Source: Bradyrhizobium elkanii USDA 76 (GTDB lineage Bacteria > Pseudomonadota > Alphaproteobacteria > Rhizobiales > Xanthobacteraceae). Taken from it: a stretch of DNA of 64,000 nucleotides. Under the pieces are notes generated by a model that had not been told where the DNA came from, did not search any database, and saw only the letters and a list, made by a program, of their open reading frames with translations. How positions within the stretch are numbered: position 1 is the stretch's first letter; each line of letters opens with the position of its first letter. The DNA lies in contig NZ_CP066356.1 of assembly GCF_023278185.1 (NCBI RefSeq), positions 6,502,001-6,566,000 of the forward strand, written 5' to 3'. A program made the translations under genes and the position numbers. Below are positions 42,309 to 49,926 of the stretch, in pieces.

Positions 42309-43208
42309 CTAGCCGAGGCCGCCGATGTCGGCGACCAGCACCGAGCCCGTCACCGATTCCGTGATGTAAAGACGGTCGCGGTTGGCGCCGCCGATCGCGA
42401 CGTTGGTGCAGCTCGGCCCGGCGCAGGACTTGATCCGCGCGATGCACTCGCCGTTCGGCGCGAACACGAAGACGTGGCCGAGCGAGGCGTGCGCGACGAA
42501 CAGCCGACCGGCGGCGTCCATCGTCATGCCGTCGGGCCCGCTCGGGCCGAACAGCGAGCAGAAGCGGCCGACCTTGGAGACGCTGCCGTCCTTCATGAAT
42601 GGCGCGCGCCAGACCGCATTGTCGCGCGTCATGGCGACGAACAGCACCGCTTCGTGCGGATCGAGCACCAGGCCGTTCGGGCTGATGCCGGTGTCGATCA
42701 GGCAGTCGAGCGCGCCGCTCACCCGCAGCCGATAGACGCGGCCGGTCGGATCGTGCAGTCCGGTCTGGCCCTGATCGGTGAAATAGATGTCGCCGTTCGA
42801 GGCGATGTGCAGGTCGTTGCAGCCGCGGAACGATTCCGAATTGCGCGAGCGCAGCAGCGGCGTGACCTCGCCCGATTTGGCATCGAGCTCCATCAGCCCG
42901 TGCCGATAGTCGGCGATCAGGATGCGGCCCATCGGATCGATCTTCAGCCCGTTCGGCCAGCCGTCATATTCGGCGACCTGCGTCCATGACTTGTCCGGCG
43001 CGATCCTGAAGATGCGGCCGAACGGAATGTCGACGATGTAGAGATTGCCTGACGCGTCGAAAGACGGTCCCTCGATGAAGCAGTCCGTCACCGCACCCGG
43101 CCGGTTGGCGTCGGCCCATTCGCTCGTCACCTTGCGGCGGAATTCGGCGGGAACCGCGGAGAAGATTTCGGTCGGGATCAGTTTCGGCGGCGTTTCCAGG
43201 AACATCAT
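42309..43208 (-). CDS. SMP-30/gluconolactonase family protein (copy 2)
   Basis: A 299-residue beta-propeller protein. Metal-ligand stretches are CFIEGPSFDASGNLYIVDIP (Glu near residue 46), DGWPNGLKIDPMGRILIADY near 85, and GCNDLHIASNGDIYFTDQG near 130. It probably hydrolyses lactones. It is only distantly like the copy at 18854. Two adjacent ATGs (43208 and 43205) could serve as start; the ribosome site is weak. It faces the globin gene across a repeat and is on the same strand as the nrt operon. Confidence 0.85.
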   Translation of the reverse strand: MMFLETPPKLIPTEIFSAVPAEFRRKVTSEWADANRPGAVTDCFIEGPSFDASGNLYIVDIPFGRIFRIAPDKSWTQVAEYDGWPNGLKIDPMGRILIADYRHGLMELDAKSGEVTPLLRSRNSESFRGCNDLHIASNGDIYFTDQGQTGLHDPTGRVYRLRVSGALDCLIDTGISPNGLVLDPHEAVLFVAMTRDNAVWRAPFMKDGSVSKVGRFCSLFGPSGPDGMTMDAAGRLFVAHASLGHVFVFAPNGECIARIKSCAGPSCTNVAIGGANRDRLYITESVTGSVLVADIGGLG

Positions 43209-43258
43209 TTTTCGGTTCACCCGTTGGCGGAACGGGGTGGACCATAGATCGATCCTTT

Positions 43259-43373
43259 CGTCATTGCGAGGAGCTCGCGATAAAACTGCAAAGCAGTTCT
43301 GCGCTGAAGCGACGAAGCAATCCATCTATCGGCAAGCGGAGGTATGGATTGCTTCGCTTCGCTCGCAACGACG
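43259..43373. repeat. Inverted repeat, CATTGCGAGGAG family
   Basis: Starts CGTCATTGCGAGGAGC and ends GCTCGCAACGACG, with inner arms GAAGCAATCCAT and ATGGATTGCTTC. It lies between the globin stop and the second SMP-30 gene start. Similar elements are common in rhizobial intergenic DNA. Confidence 0.8.
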
Positions 43374-43418
43374 TGGATAGAGTTTCCGCTCGCAGCGGAA
43401 GCGCCGACGACGACCGCC

Positions 43419-43844
43419 CTACTCCGCCGCCCGTGGACCGCCGTAGGCTTCGGAAATCATATAGCCCGACAGCGTGCCGTAGGCCGCGGTCCATGCGGCG
43501 GCGACGTCAGGCGTCCAGGCGGGGCCAAGGCCCTTCTCCAAGGTCCAGAGCAATGCGCCGCCGACCACCGGATAATGCTCGGGCCTCGCGCCATAGTTGA
43601 CATGACGCTTGGCGAGTGCACTCGCGGCCGGCAGGATCGTGTCGAGGTTGCTCAGCCCGTTGACGACGACGGCGAGCGTCGTCATCAACTTCCTGCGCTG
43701 CTCCTTCATGTCGGCGGGAAACATTGCCTTTACGGCTGGCGCGACTTCGAACAGACGGTCGTAGAAGATGACCGCAGCTTGCTCCGAGATCGGCGCGACC
43801 TTGCCAAAGCTTTCCTGAACCAGCTTGATTTGGGCCGGATTCAT
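43419..43844 (-). CDS. Single-domain bacterial hemoglobin (Vgb/Bjgb-like)
   Basis: A 141-residue globin without a reductase domain. The proximal haem His is His81 in AKRHVNYG, aligned with Vitreoscilla hemoglobin, and the B10 Tyr is Tyr28 in IFYDRLF. The segment HYPVVGGALLWTLEKGLG and WTAAYGTLSGYMI follow as in Vgb. Such globins bind O2 and NO and serve in NO detoxification. It lies 117 bases downstream of nrtD on the same strand, with its own GGAGA ribosome site, so it may be expressed with nitrate uptake, as Bjgb is linked with nitrate assimilation in B. diazoefficiens. Confidence 0.9.
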   Translation of the reverse strand: MNPAQIKLVQESFGKVAPISEQAAVIFYDRLFEVAPAVKAMFPADMKEQRRKLMTTLAVVVNGLSNLDTILPAASALAKRHVNYGARPEHYPVVGGALLWTLEKGLGPAWTPDVAAAWTAAYGTLSGYMISEAYGGPRAAE

Positions 43845-43961
43845 CTCGACTCTCCTCGGTTCTGAAATGAATTCTGAAACGATTTTTCAAAATGCGGGCA
43901 TTGGTAACCCCGTCCGGCGTTTCGGTTCAAAGCGGAAACGCGCTTGCCGTCGACGTGATCA

Positions 43962-44756
43962 TCACGCCGCCTCGACGAAGCTGTGGCGCTCATAGAGGAA
44001 TTCGAGCACGCGCTGCCGGCACTTCAGGTAGCCTTGGCTGGTCGCGAGCTCGAGCCGCTTGCGCGGGCGCGCCAACGGCACCTCGAGCACCTCGCCGATC
44101 CGCGCACTCGGACCGTTGGTCATCATGACGATGCGGTCCGACAGCAGCACCGCCTCGTCGACGTCGTGGGTGATCATCAGGATGGTGTTGCCGAGCTTCT
44201 GGTGCAGCGCCATCACCGAATCCTGCAGATGCGCGCGGGTCAGCGCGTCGAGTGCGCCGAACGGCTCGTCGAGCAGCAGCACCTTCGGCTCCATCGCGAG
44301 CGCACGCGCGATGCCGACGCGCTGCTTCATGCCGCCCGAGATCTCGCTCGGCCGCTTGTCCTTGGCATGCGCCATCTGCACGAGACTGAGATTGTGCATC
44401 ACCCAGGCGTCGCGCTCGGCCTTGCTCTTGATCCTTGCAAACACCTTGTCGACGCCGAGCTTGACGTTCTCGTAGACGGTGAGCCAAGGCAGCAGGCTGT
44501 GGTTCTGGAACACCACGGCCCGATCTGGTCCCGGCGAATTGACCTCGCGGTTCTCCAGCAGCACGCCGCCATTGGTGGCGCCGGTAAGGCCGGCGACGAT
44601 ATTGAGCAGGGTCGACTTGCCGCAACCGGAGTGACCGATGATCGAGACGTATTCGCCCTTCTCGATCGTCAGGTTGATGTCCTTCAGCACCTCAGTGGTG
44701 GCACTGCCGCGGGTAAAAATCTTGTCGATGTGGTCGAGCTTCAGATAGGCCTGCAT
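43962..44756 (-). CDS. nrtD: Nitrate ABC transporter ATPase
   Basis: A 264-residue ATPase. Walker A is GHSGCGKST near residue 42, the signature ISGGMKQRVGIARAL near 138 and Walker B VLLLDEPFGALDALTRAHLQ near 158. The segment PGPDRAVVFQNHSLLPWLTVYENV is specific for the NrtC/NrtD group. It lacks the C-terminal NrtA-like domain of NrtC, so NrtD is the right name. The start is 11 bases from the permease stop. Confidence 0.93.
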   Translation of the reverse strand: MQAYLKLDHIDKIFTRGSATTEVLKDINLTIEKGEYVSIIGHSGCGKSTLLNIVAGLTGATNGGVLLENREVNSPGPDRAVVFQNHSLLPWLTVYENVKLGVDKVFARIKSKAERDAWVMHNLSLVQMAHAKDKRPSEISGGMKQRVGIARALAMEPKVLLLDEPFGALDALTRAHLQDSVMALHQKLGNTILMITHDVDEAVLLSDRIVMMTNGPSARIGEVLEVPLARPRKRLELATSQGYLKCRQRVLEFLYERHSFVEAA

Positions 44757-44766
44757 GACTTCCTCC

Positions 44767-45669
44767 TCAGTTCGCCGCCGTGCCGCGGGTCACGATCTTG
44801 CCCAGCCCCGCGATCAGGCGGTCGAGCACGAAGCCGATGATGCCGACATAGAACAGCGCCAGGATGATCTCGCTGATATGCGAGGAATTCCACGCGTCCC
44901 AGATGAAGAAGCCGATGCCGACGCCGCCGATCAGCATTTCCGCGGCGACGATCGCGAGCCAGGACAGGCCGATGCCGATGCGCAGGCCGGTGAACATGTA
45001 GGGCGCGGCCGCCGGGATCATGATCTTGGTGAAGAACTCCAGCGGATTGAGCTGCACGACCGCCGCGACGTTGCGGTAGTCCTGCGGGATGTTGCGGATG
45101 CCGACCGCGGTGTTGATGATGATCGGCCACACCGAGGTGATGAAGATGACGAAAATCGCCGAGGGCTGGCCGTCGCGGAACGCGGCGAGCGACAGCGGCA
45201 GCCAGGCGAGCGGCGGGATCGTGCGCAGCACCTGGAACAGCGGATCGAGCCCGCGCATCGCCCAGACCGATTGTCCGACCAGCGTGCCGAGCGCGATGCC
45301 CGCGATCGCCGCGAGCGAATAGCCGTAGGCGACGCGCTGCAGGCTGGCGGAGAGATGCCAGAACAGGCCCTTGTCGATGCCGCCATTGTCGAAGAACGGA
45401 TCGAGGATCAGCTCCTTGGTGTCCTTGAACACTTTCGACGGCGGCGGCAGGCTGGAGCCGGCGCGCCGGCAGATCAGCTCCCACACCACCAGCAGCAGCG
45501 CAACCACGATCAGCGGCGGCACCACGCGCGCCGCGGTCTCCTTGGCCATCCTGGCGTAGGCCTCGGCGCGCGGCGCGCGCTTCGGCGTCATGGTCACGAC
45601 CGGCGCCGCGGCAGTGGCCGGCGGGATCGCCACCGCCGACACTTCAGTCTTCATGGCAGGCATCGACAT
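44767..45669 (-). CDS. nrtB: Nitrate ABC transporter permease
   Basis: A 300-residue inner-membrane permease with six to seven hydrophobic segments and the EAA loop NPLEFFTKIMIPAAAPYMFTGLRIG. The N-terminal 45 residues are Ala/Pro-rich and hydrophilic. It forms the channel with NrtD and takes substrate from the binding protein encoded upstream. A strong hairpin with T-run sits between the binding-protein stop and this start. Two starts are possible, ATG 45669 or 45663. Confidence 0.92.
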   Translation of the reverse strand: MSMPAMKTEVSAVAIPPATAAAPVVTMTPKRAPRAEAYARMAKETAARVVPPLIVVALLLVVWELICRRAGSSLPPPSKVFKDTKELILDPFFDNGGIDKGLFWHLSASLQRVAYGYSLAAIAGIALGTLVGQSVWAMRGLDPLFQVLRTIPPLAWLPLSLAAFRDGQPSAIFVIFITSVWPIIINTAVGIRNIPQDYRNVAAVVQLNPLEFFTKIMIPAAAPYMFTGLRIGIGLSWLAIVAAEMLIGGVGIGFFIWDAWNSSHISEIILALFYVGIIGFVLDRLIAGLGKIVTRGTAAN

Positions 45670-45690
45670 TGAACGAAAATCTCCGTGGTC

Positions 45691-45722
45691 AAAAAAGGAG
45701 AGCCGCGCTGCTCGCGCGGCTC
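45691..45722 (-). terminator. Terminator-like hairpin inside nrt operon
   Basis: On the minus strand: GAGCCGCGC-GAGCA-GCGCGGCTC followed by TCCTTTTTT. The 9-bp perfect stem plus T-run is an intrinsic-terminator form, located between nrtA and nrtB. It likely reduces transcription into nrtBD or protects the nrtA message. Confidence 0.8.
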
Positions 45723-45729
45723 GCTCAAA

Positions 45730-47040
45730 TCAGACGTCAACACGCTTGATGGACAACGACTTCAGATAGGCGGCGGGATCGGCGGGATCGAACACCTTGC
45801 CGTCGAAGAAGGTTTCCTTGCCGCGCGAGGTCGAGGCTGGAATGTCGGACACGCCAAGCTCCTTGGCGGCCTCCTTCCAGAGATCCTCACGGTTCACCTT
45901 GGCGATCAGCGCCTTGGTGTCGAAGCCTGCCTCGTACTTGCCCCAGCGGATGTCCTCGGTGAGGAACCAGAGGTCGTGGCTTTGATAGGGATAAGAGGCG
46001 TTGTCGCTCCAGAACCGCATCTGCTGCGGCGAATTCTCGACCACGCGGCCGGTGCCGTAGTCGAACTTGCCCTTCATGCGGTCGGTGATGTCCTCGACCG
46101 GGCAGTTGATCCACTGCCGCTTGGCGCAGATCGCCGCGGCCTCCTCGCGGTTCTCCGCCTTCTCGCACCACTGCTGGGCTTCCATCACCGCCATCAGCAG
46201 CGCCTTCGCGGCCTTCGGATTCTTGTCGACCCAGGCGGCGCGCAGACCGAACGATTTCTCCGGATGCTTGTCCCAGAGCTCGCCGGTCGTGATCGCGGTA
46301 TAGCCGATGTCCTGATGGATCAGCTGCAGATTCCACGGTTCGCAGACGCAGAAGCAGTCCATCGTGCCGACCTTCATGTTGGCCACCATCTGCGGCGGCG
46401 GCACCACGATGGTCTCGATATCCTTGTCGGGATCGATGCCGCCGGCGGCGAGCCAGTAGCGGATCCAGAGATCGTGCGTGCCGCCGGGGAAGGTCATCGC
46501 GGCCTTCACAGCCTTGCCGGAAGCTTTCTTCTTCTCCAGCGCCGCCTTGAACGGCGCGGTGTCGATGCCGACCTTGAGATCGGCATATTCCTTGGCGACC
46601 GAGATGCACTGGCCGTTCAGGTTGAGCCGCGCCATGATGTACATCGGCGTCGGCTGATTGTTCTGCGTCACCTTGCCGGCCGAGATCAGATACGGCATCG
46701 GGGTCAGGATATGCGCGCCGTCGATGCCGTTGCCCTCGGAGCCGAGCACGAGATTGTCGCGCGTGGTGCCCCACGAGGCCTGCTTCTGCACCTCGACGTC
46801 GGGCATGCCGTATTTGGCGAAGATGCCCTTCTCCTTGGCGACGAACAGCGGTGAGGCATCGGTCAGCGCAATGAAGCCGAGCTTGGCGCCCTTCACCTCG
46901 GGACCGGCGCCCTGCGCGAACGCACCAGCGGGAAAGTTGAGCTTGGCCGCGGCGAGCAGCGCGGCGGCGCCGCTGGTTGCCTTCAGGAACTGGCGACGGT
47001 TGATCGCGTGGCCTGAGGGCTTGTTGGTGGGCTTGGTCAT
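45730..47040 (-). CDS. nrtA: Nitrate ABC transporter substrate-binding protein, NrtA/CmpA family
   Basis: A 436-residue periplasmic protein with a twin-arginine signal: NRRQFLKATSGAAALLAAAKLNFPAGAFA (residues about 14-42). The mature part has GFIALTDASPLFVAKEKGIFAKYGMPDV, PMPYLISAG, and FCVCEPWNLQLI. Bicarbonate (CmpA) and nitrate (NrtA) members look alike; the adjacent NrtD-type ATPase and globin favour nitrate. The upstream region holds a sigma-54-like promoter and palindromes. Confidence 0.92.
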   Translation of the reverse strand: MTKPTNKPSGHAINRRQFLKATSGAAALLAAAKLNFPAGAFAQGAGPEVKGAKLGFIALTDASPLFVAKEKGIFAKYGMPDVEVQKQASWGTTRDNLVLGSEGNGIDGAHILTPMPYLISAGKVTQNNQPTPMYIMARLNLNGQCISVAKEYADLKVGIDTAPFKAALEKKKASGKAVKAAMTFPGGTHDLWIRYWLAAGGIDPDKDIETIVVPPPQMVANMKVGTMDCFCVCEPWNLQLIHQDIGYTAITTGELWDKHPEKSFGLRAAWVDKNPKAAKALLMAVMEAQQWCEKAENREEAAAICAKRQWINCPVEDITDRMKGKFDYGTGRVVENSPQQMRFWSDNASYPYQSHDLWFLTEDIRWGKYEAGFDTKALIAKVNREDLWKEAAKELGVSDIPASTSRGKETFFDGKVFDPADPAAYLKSLSIKRVDV

Positions 47041-47123
47041 CGGTCGTCCTTTGCGTCGTTGCGTTGCGGTGATGCGGCTTTGCGTCGAGCGCCCTCCTTC
47101 GGGTGGCGACGCGCGCAGGGCGC

Positions 47124-47148
47124 AAAAGGGCGTGCACCGGGAAGCCCC
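47124..47148 (-). promoter_or_regulatory. Possible attenuator in nrtA leader
   Basis: On the minus strand GGGC-(12 bases)-GCCC followed by TTTT, about 85 bases upstream of the nrtA ATG. Nitrate assimilation leaders in related bacteria are controlled by terminator/antiterminator RNA (NasT-type). The stem is short, so this is tentative. Confidence 0.35.
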
Positions 47149-47218
47149 AGTCTGGCGGCGTCAGAAATCCGATAGGGTAGCCTCGAGGGACGGCTTCAAT
47201 GGCGTCGGCTAATGATTA

Positions 47219-47235
47219 TTCAAGCCTTGTGCCAA
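47219..47235 (-). promoter_or_regulatory. Sigma-54-like promoter upstream of nrtA
   Basis: On the minus strand TTGGCAC-AAGGC-TTGAA. The GG of the -24 element is perfect and spacing to the -12 is right (10 bases), but the -12 reads TTGAA instead of TTGCA. Predicted start lies about 170 bases upstream of the nrtA ATG. Confidence 0.55.
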
Positions 47236-47245
47236 CCTACCGCAG

Positions 47246-47267
47246 TGCAAAAATCGATTTTGGTGCA
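47246..47267. promoter_or_regulatory. NtrC-like palindrome upstream of nrtA
   Basis: On the minus strand TGCACC-AAAATCGATTTT-TGCA, a near palindrome with half-sites TGCAC(C) like those of NtrC. It ends 11 bases before the -24 element, closer than usual for an enhancer. Confidence 0.45.
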
Positions 47268-47331
47268 AAGCCTTGCGCAACATGTCGCAGCGAGCGCGAA
47301 TTTTCCGCGCGCTCCCAAAATTTGCGATTCG

Positions 47332-47362
47332 CTCAATTCTTGTGCGACGCACAAGAATTGAG
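47332..47362. repeat. 31-bp perfect palindrome between dioxygenase and nrt genes
   Basis: Arms CTCAATTCTTGTGCG and CGCACAAGAATTGAG around one central base. It begins 20 bases downstream of the dioxygenase stop and about 290 bases upstream of nrtA. It could terminate the dioxygenase transcript (no T-run) or bind a dimeric regulator. Confidence 0.8.
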
Positions 47363-47382
47363 CAGGCGCGTTCAGCGAGCGA

Positions 47383-48297
47383 TCAGGCGTCTTCGGTGAC
47401 CTTGGTGCCGAGCGGCGTGGGCGCCATTCCACCACCGGGCTTCACGTGGAATTCGTAGGTCATCAGGCTCCACGGCCCATCCGATTGCTGGCCATCGGGC
47501 ATCACAGGATCGGTACGCCGCTCGACCTTGGCGATCAATTCATCCTTCACGCCGAACACGACGTCGGAATCGATGTATTTGTCGCCCTCGACGAAGACAT
47601 GCGTGATCAGCGGCTCGTGGCCCTTGGCGTTGACCAGGAAGTGCACATGCGCCGGCCGCATCGGGTGACGGTTGGTCTGCGTGATCATCTGCCCGACCGG
47701 GCCGTCGGTCGGGATCGGATAGCTGCACGGCACGATGGTGCGGAAGAAGAAGCGGCCGTCGGCATCGGTGATGAAGCGCGCCCGCGACGACGGACCTTCA
47801 GTGGCATAGCTCGGCTTCTGCGAGTCATAGAATCCGTCATCGTCCGCGTGCCAGACATCGACCGGCACATTGGCCAGCGGCTTGCCGTCGAGGTCGGTGA
47901 CGCGGCTCTGCACGAACATGCGCTCGCCGGGCAGGCTTGCCGAGATGTCGGTGCCGTGCGGCGTCACCTTGTGCTCGCCGACATAGAACGGGCCGAGCAC
48001 GGTGGTCTCGGTCGCGCCGTCGCGATCGCGATGGTTGACCGCGTCGACCAGCATCGACACGCCGAGCACGTCGGACAGCAGGATGAACTCCTGGCGGATG
48101 TCGGTGCACTTCTGCCCGGTGCGGGTCAGGAAGCCGATCGCGTGGTCCCATTCCTCGAAGGTGAGATCGGTCCTGCGCACATAATCGTGCAGCGACTTCA
48201 CCAATTCTTGCAGCAGGAACTTGGCCCGCGGATCGGGTGTCTGGTCGAAGCTGCGGATGACGGCGGCGGTGAGCTCGGTTTCGTTGAACTGGGTCAT
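47383..48297 (-). CDS. Intradiol ring-cleavage dioxygenase (hydroxyquinol/catechol 1,2-dioxygenase type)
   Basis: A 304-residue Fe(III) dioxygenase. Iron ligands are visible: Tyr in DDGFYDSQ (near 170), Tyr in CSYPIPTDGP (near 207), and two His in RHPMRPAHVHF (near 229-233). The N-terminal helical dimerization domain (EWDHAIGFLTRTGQKCTDIRQEFILLSDVLGVSMLVDA) and VLGPFYV are typical of hydroxyquinol 1,2-dioxygenases. The enzyme opens a diphenol or triphenol ring. ATG at 48297 follows AGGGA by 9 bases. No other aromatic pathway gene is adjacent. Confidence 0.9.
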   Translation of the reverse strand: MTQFNETELTAAVIRSFDQTPDPRAKFLLQELVKSLHDYVRRTDLTFEEWDHAIGFLTRTGQKCTDIRQEFILLSDVLGVSMLVDAVNHRDRDGATETTVLGPFYVGEHKVTPHGTDISASLPGERMFVQSRVTDLDGKPLANVPVDVWHADDDGFYDSQKPSYATEGPSSRARFITDADGRFFFRTIVPCSYPIPTDGPVGQMITQTNRHPMRPAHVHFLVNAKGHEPLITHVFVEGDKYIDSDVVFGVKDELIAKVERRTDPVMPDGQQSDGPWSLMTYEFHVKPGGGMAPTPLGTKVTEDA

Positions 48298-48468
48298 CTC
48301 GGCGTTTCCCTTGACGGATACCTTGGCAGATACCTTGGGCCCCTTGGGGGGGGCGCGATTGCAGGGGCGACCGTACACCACCAGCTCAACGCCGGTAAGC
48401 GGCAGCGGATTGGTGCGGCAGACACTTTTCGGCTATCAAGGCTGCCTTGCAAGCCGGAGAAACGCCTG

Positions 48469-49743
48469 ATGCTAGCCCCCACGCCTGCCTCGCCCGAATC
48501 CGCGGGAATGTCGACCACTGCCCTCAACCGCCTCGAAGCGCATCTGAAGAGCCGCTACATCGACGCCGGCCGTTTTCCCGGCACGCAGGTCCTGATCTAT
48601 CGCCGCGGCAAAATCGTGCATTCCACGGTCCAGGGCTTTGCCGATCTCGAGCGCAAGGTGCCGGTCAAGGACGACACCATCTTCCGCATCTATTCGATGA
48701 CCAAGCCGATCACGTCGGTCGCCTTCATGATGCTGGTCGAGGAAGGCAAGGTCGCGCTCGACGAGCCGGTCGCGAAATACATTCCGGAATGGAAGAACCT
48801 CGGCGTGTTCGTCGCCGGCACCGCGCCCGCCTTCCTGACCCGCCCACCGACGCGGCCGATGCAGATCGTCGACCTCTTGCGCCACACCTCGGGCCTCACT
48901 TACGGCTTCCAGCAGCGCTCCAATGTCGACGCGGCCTATCGCGAGAAGAAGATCGGCGAAGTCATCAAGGCCGGCACGCTCGACGGCATGATCGAGGACC
49001 TGGCGAAGATCCCCCTGGAGTTCTCGCCGGGCGAAGCCTGGAACTACTCGGTCTCGACCGACGTGCTCGGCTATCTCGTCGGCAAGATCTCAGGTGTGCG
49101 GTTCGAGCAATTCCTGAAGGAGCGCATCTTCAAGCCGCTCGGCATGAACGACACGGATTTCTTCGTGCCGGCCGACAAGGCGCATCGGTTTGCCGCCTGC
49201 TATTCCGCCGATCCGCAGGGCGGCTTCAACCCGCTCGCCGCCGAGCGCAAGGGCACACTGACGCTGCAGGACGATCCGACCACCAGCTCGTTCCTGGCGC
49301 CGCCTTCGCTGATCTCGGGCGGCGGCGGACTGTGCTCGACCGCGGCCGACTACCTGACCTTCTGCCGGGCGCTGCTCAATGGCGGCGAGCTCGGCGGCGT
49401 CAGGCTGCTCGGCCCGAAGACGCTGAAGCTGATGACCTCGAACCATCTGCCCGGCGGGGTCGACCTGCCGGCGATGTCGCGCTCGATGTTCGCCGAAGCC
49501 GCCTATAACGGCATCGGCTTCGGCCTCGGCTTCGCCGTCACCATGCACCCGGCGCAGACGCTGATCGCCGGCAGCCCGGGCGAATTCAACTGGGGCGGCG
49601 CCGCGACGACATCGTTCTTCATCGACCCGGCCGAGGAGCTGATCACGATCTTCATGACCCAGGTGCTGCCGTCGAGCGCCTATCCGCTGCGCCGCGAGCT
49701 GCGCACCATGGTCTACGCCGCGATCACCGAGAGCAATCTCTGA
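48469..49743 (+). CDS. Serine hydrolase, class C beta-lactamase/family VIII esterase type
   Basis: A 424-residue hydrolase. The catalytic S-x-x-K is SMTK at 76-79. The Tyr motif is NYSVSTDVLG with Tyr193, where the penicillin-binding YxN is changed to YSV, as in EstB-like esterases. HTSGLTYG and the C-terminal FNWGGAATTSFFIDP (in place of the KTG box) support the family VIII carboxylesterase view rather than a true lactamase. No signal peptide is evident. ATG at 48469 follows GGAGA by 9 bases. It is divergent from the dioxygenase gene. Confidence 0.88.
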   Translation: MLAPTPASPESAGMSTTALNRLEAHLKSRYIDAGRFPGTQVLIYRRGKIVHSTVQGFADLERKVPVKDDTIFRIYSMTKPITSVAFMMLVEEGKVALDEPVAKYIPEWKNLGVFVAGTAPAFLTRPPTRPMQIVDLLRHTSGLTYGFQQRSNVDAAYREKKIGEVIKAGTLDGMIEDLAKIPLEFSPGEAWNYSVSTDVLGYLVGKISGVRFEQFLKERIFKPLGMNDTDFFVPADKAHRFAACYSADPQGGFNPLAAERKGTLTLQDDPTTSSFLAPPSLISGGGGLCSTAADYLTFCRALLNGGELGGVRLLGPKTLKLMTSNHLPGGVDLPAMSRSMFAEAAYNGIGFGLGFAVTMHPAQTLIAGSPGEFNWGGAATTSFFIDPAEELITIFMTQVLPSSAYPLRRELRTMVYAAITESNL

Positions 49744-49778
49744 CATGACGTCATTCCGCGGCGCATACTCCTCGTTCG

Positions 49779-49825
49779 AGCATGATCCTTTCGGAAAACC
49801 GCTTCACACTTTTCCGGATCGTGCT
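49779..49825. repeat. Palindromic repeat, GAGCATGATC family
   Basis: AGCATGATCC ... GGATCGTGCT arms with inner GGAAAA/TTTTCC pair. Part of the same sequence (GAGCATGATC followed by TTTCGGAAAACCGG) recurs at 62883-62907. It lies between the hydrolase stop and the kinase start. Confidence 0.75.
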
Positions 49826-49926
49826 TTGGGCGCCGCGGAACTTTTCCGATAACCAACTGTTTCCTTTGGCGGACTTTTCCCGCTTCCCCTAAGCTCACAG
49901 CGAATGGGCACCGACCTGGGGACATC

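Noticed and set aside
47124..47210. ANTAR-type (NasT/NasR) two-hairpin leader RNA before nrtA
   Set aside because: I could not find two hexanucleotide loops with the required A1 and G4; only a weak terminator-like stem is present, so it is listed as tentative attenuator only.
47446..48468. Upstream extension of the serine hydrolase frame by 341 codons
   Set aside because: The extension is antisense to the dioxygenase gene; the hydrolase has its own ATG and ribosome site at 48469.
48469..49743. Antibiotic-resistance class C beta-lactamase
   Set aside because: No signal peptide, YSV instead of YxN, and no KTG box; an esterase-type serine hydrolase is more likely.
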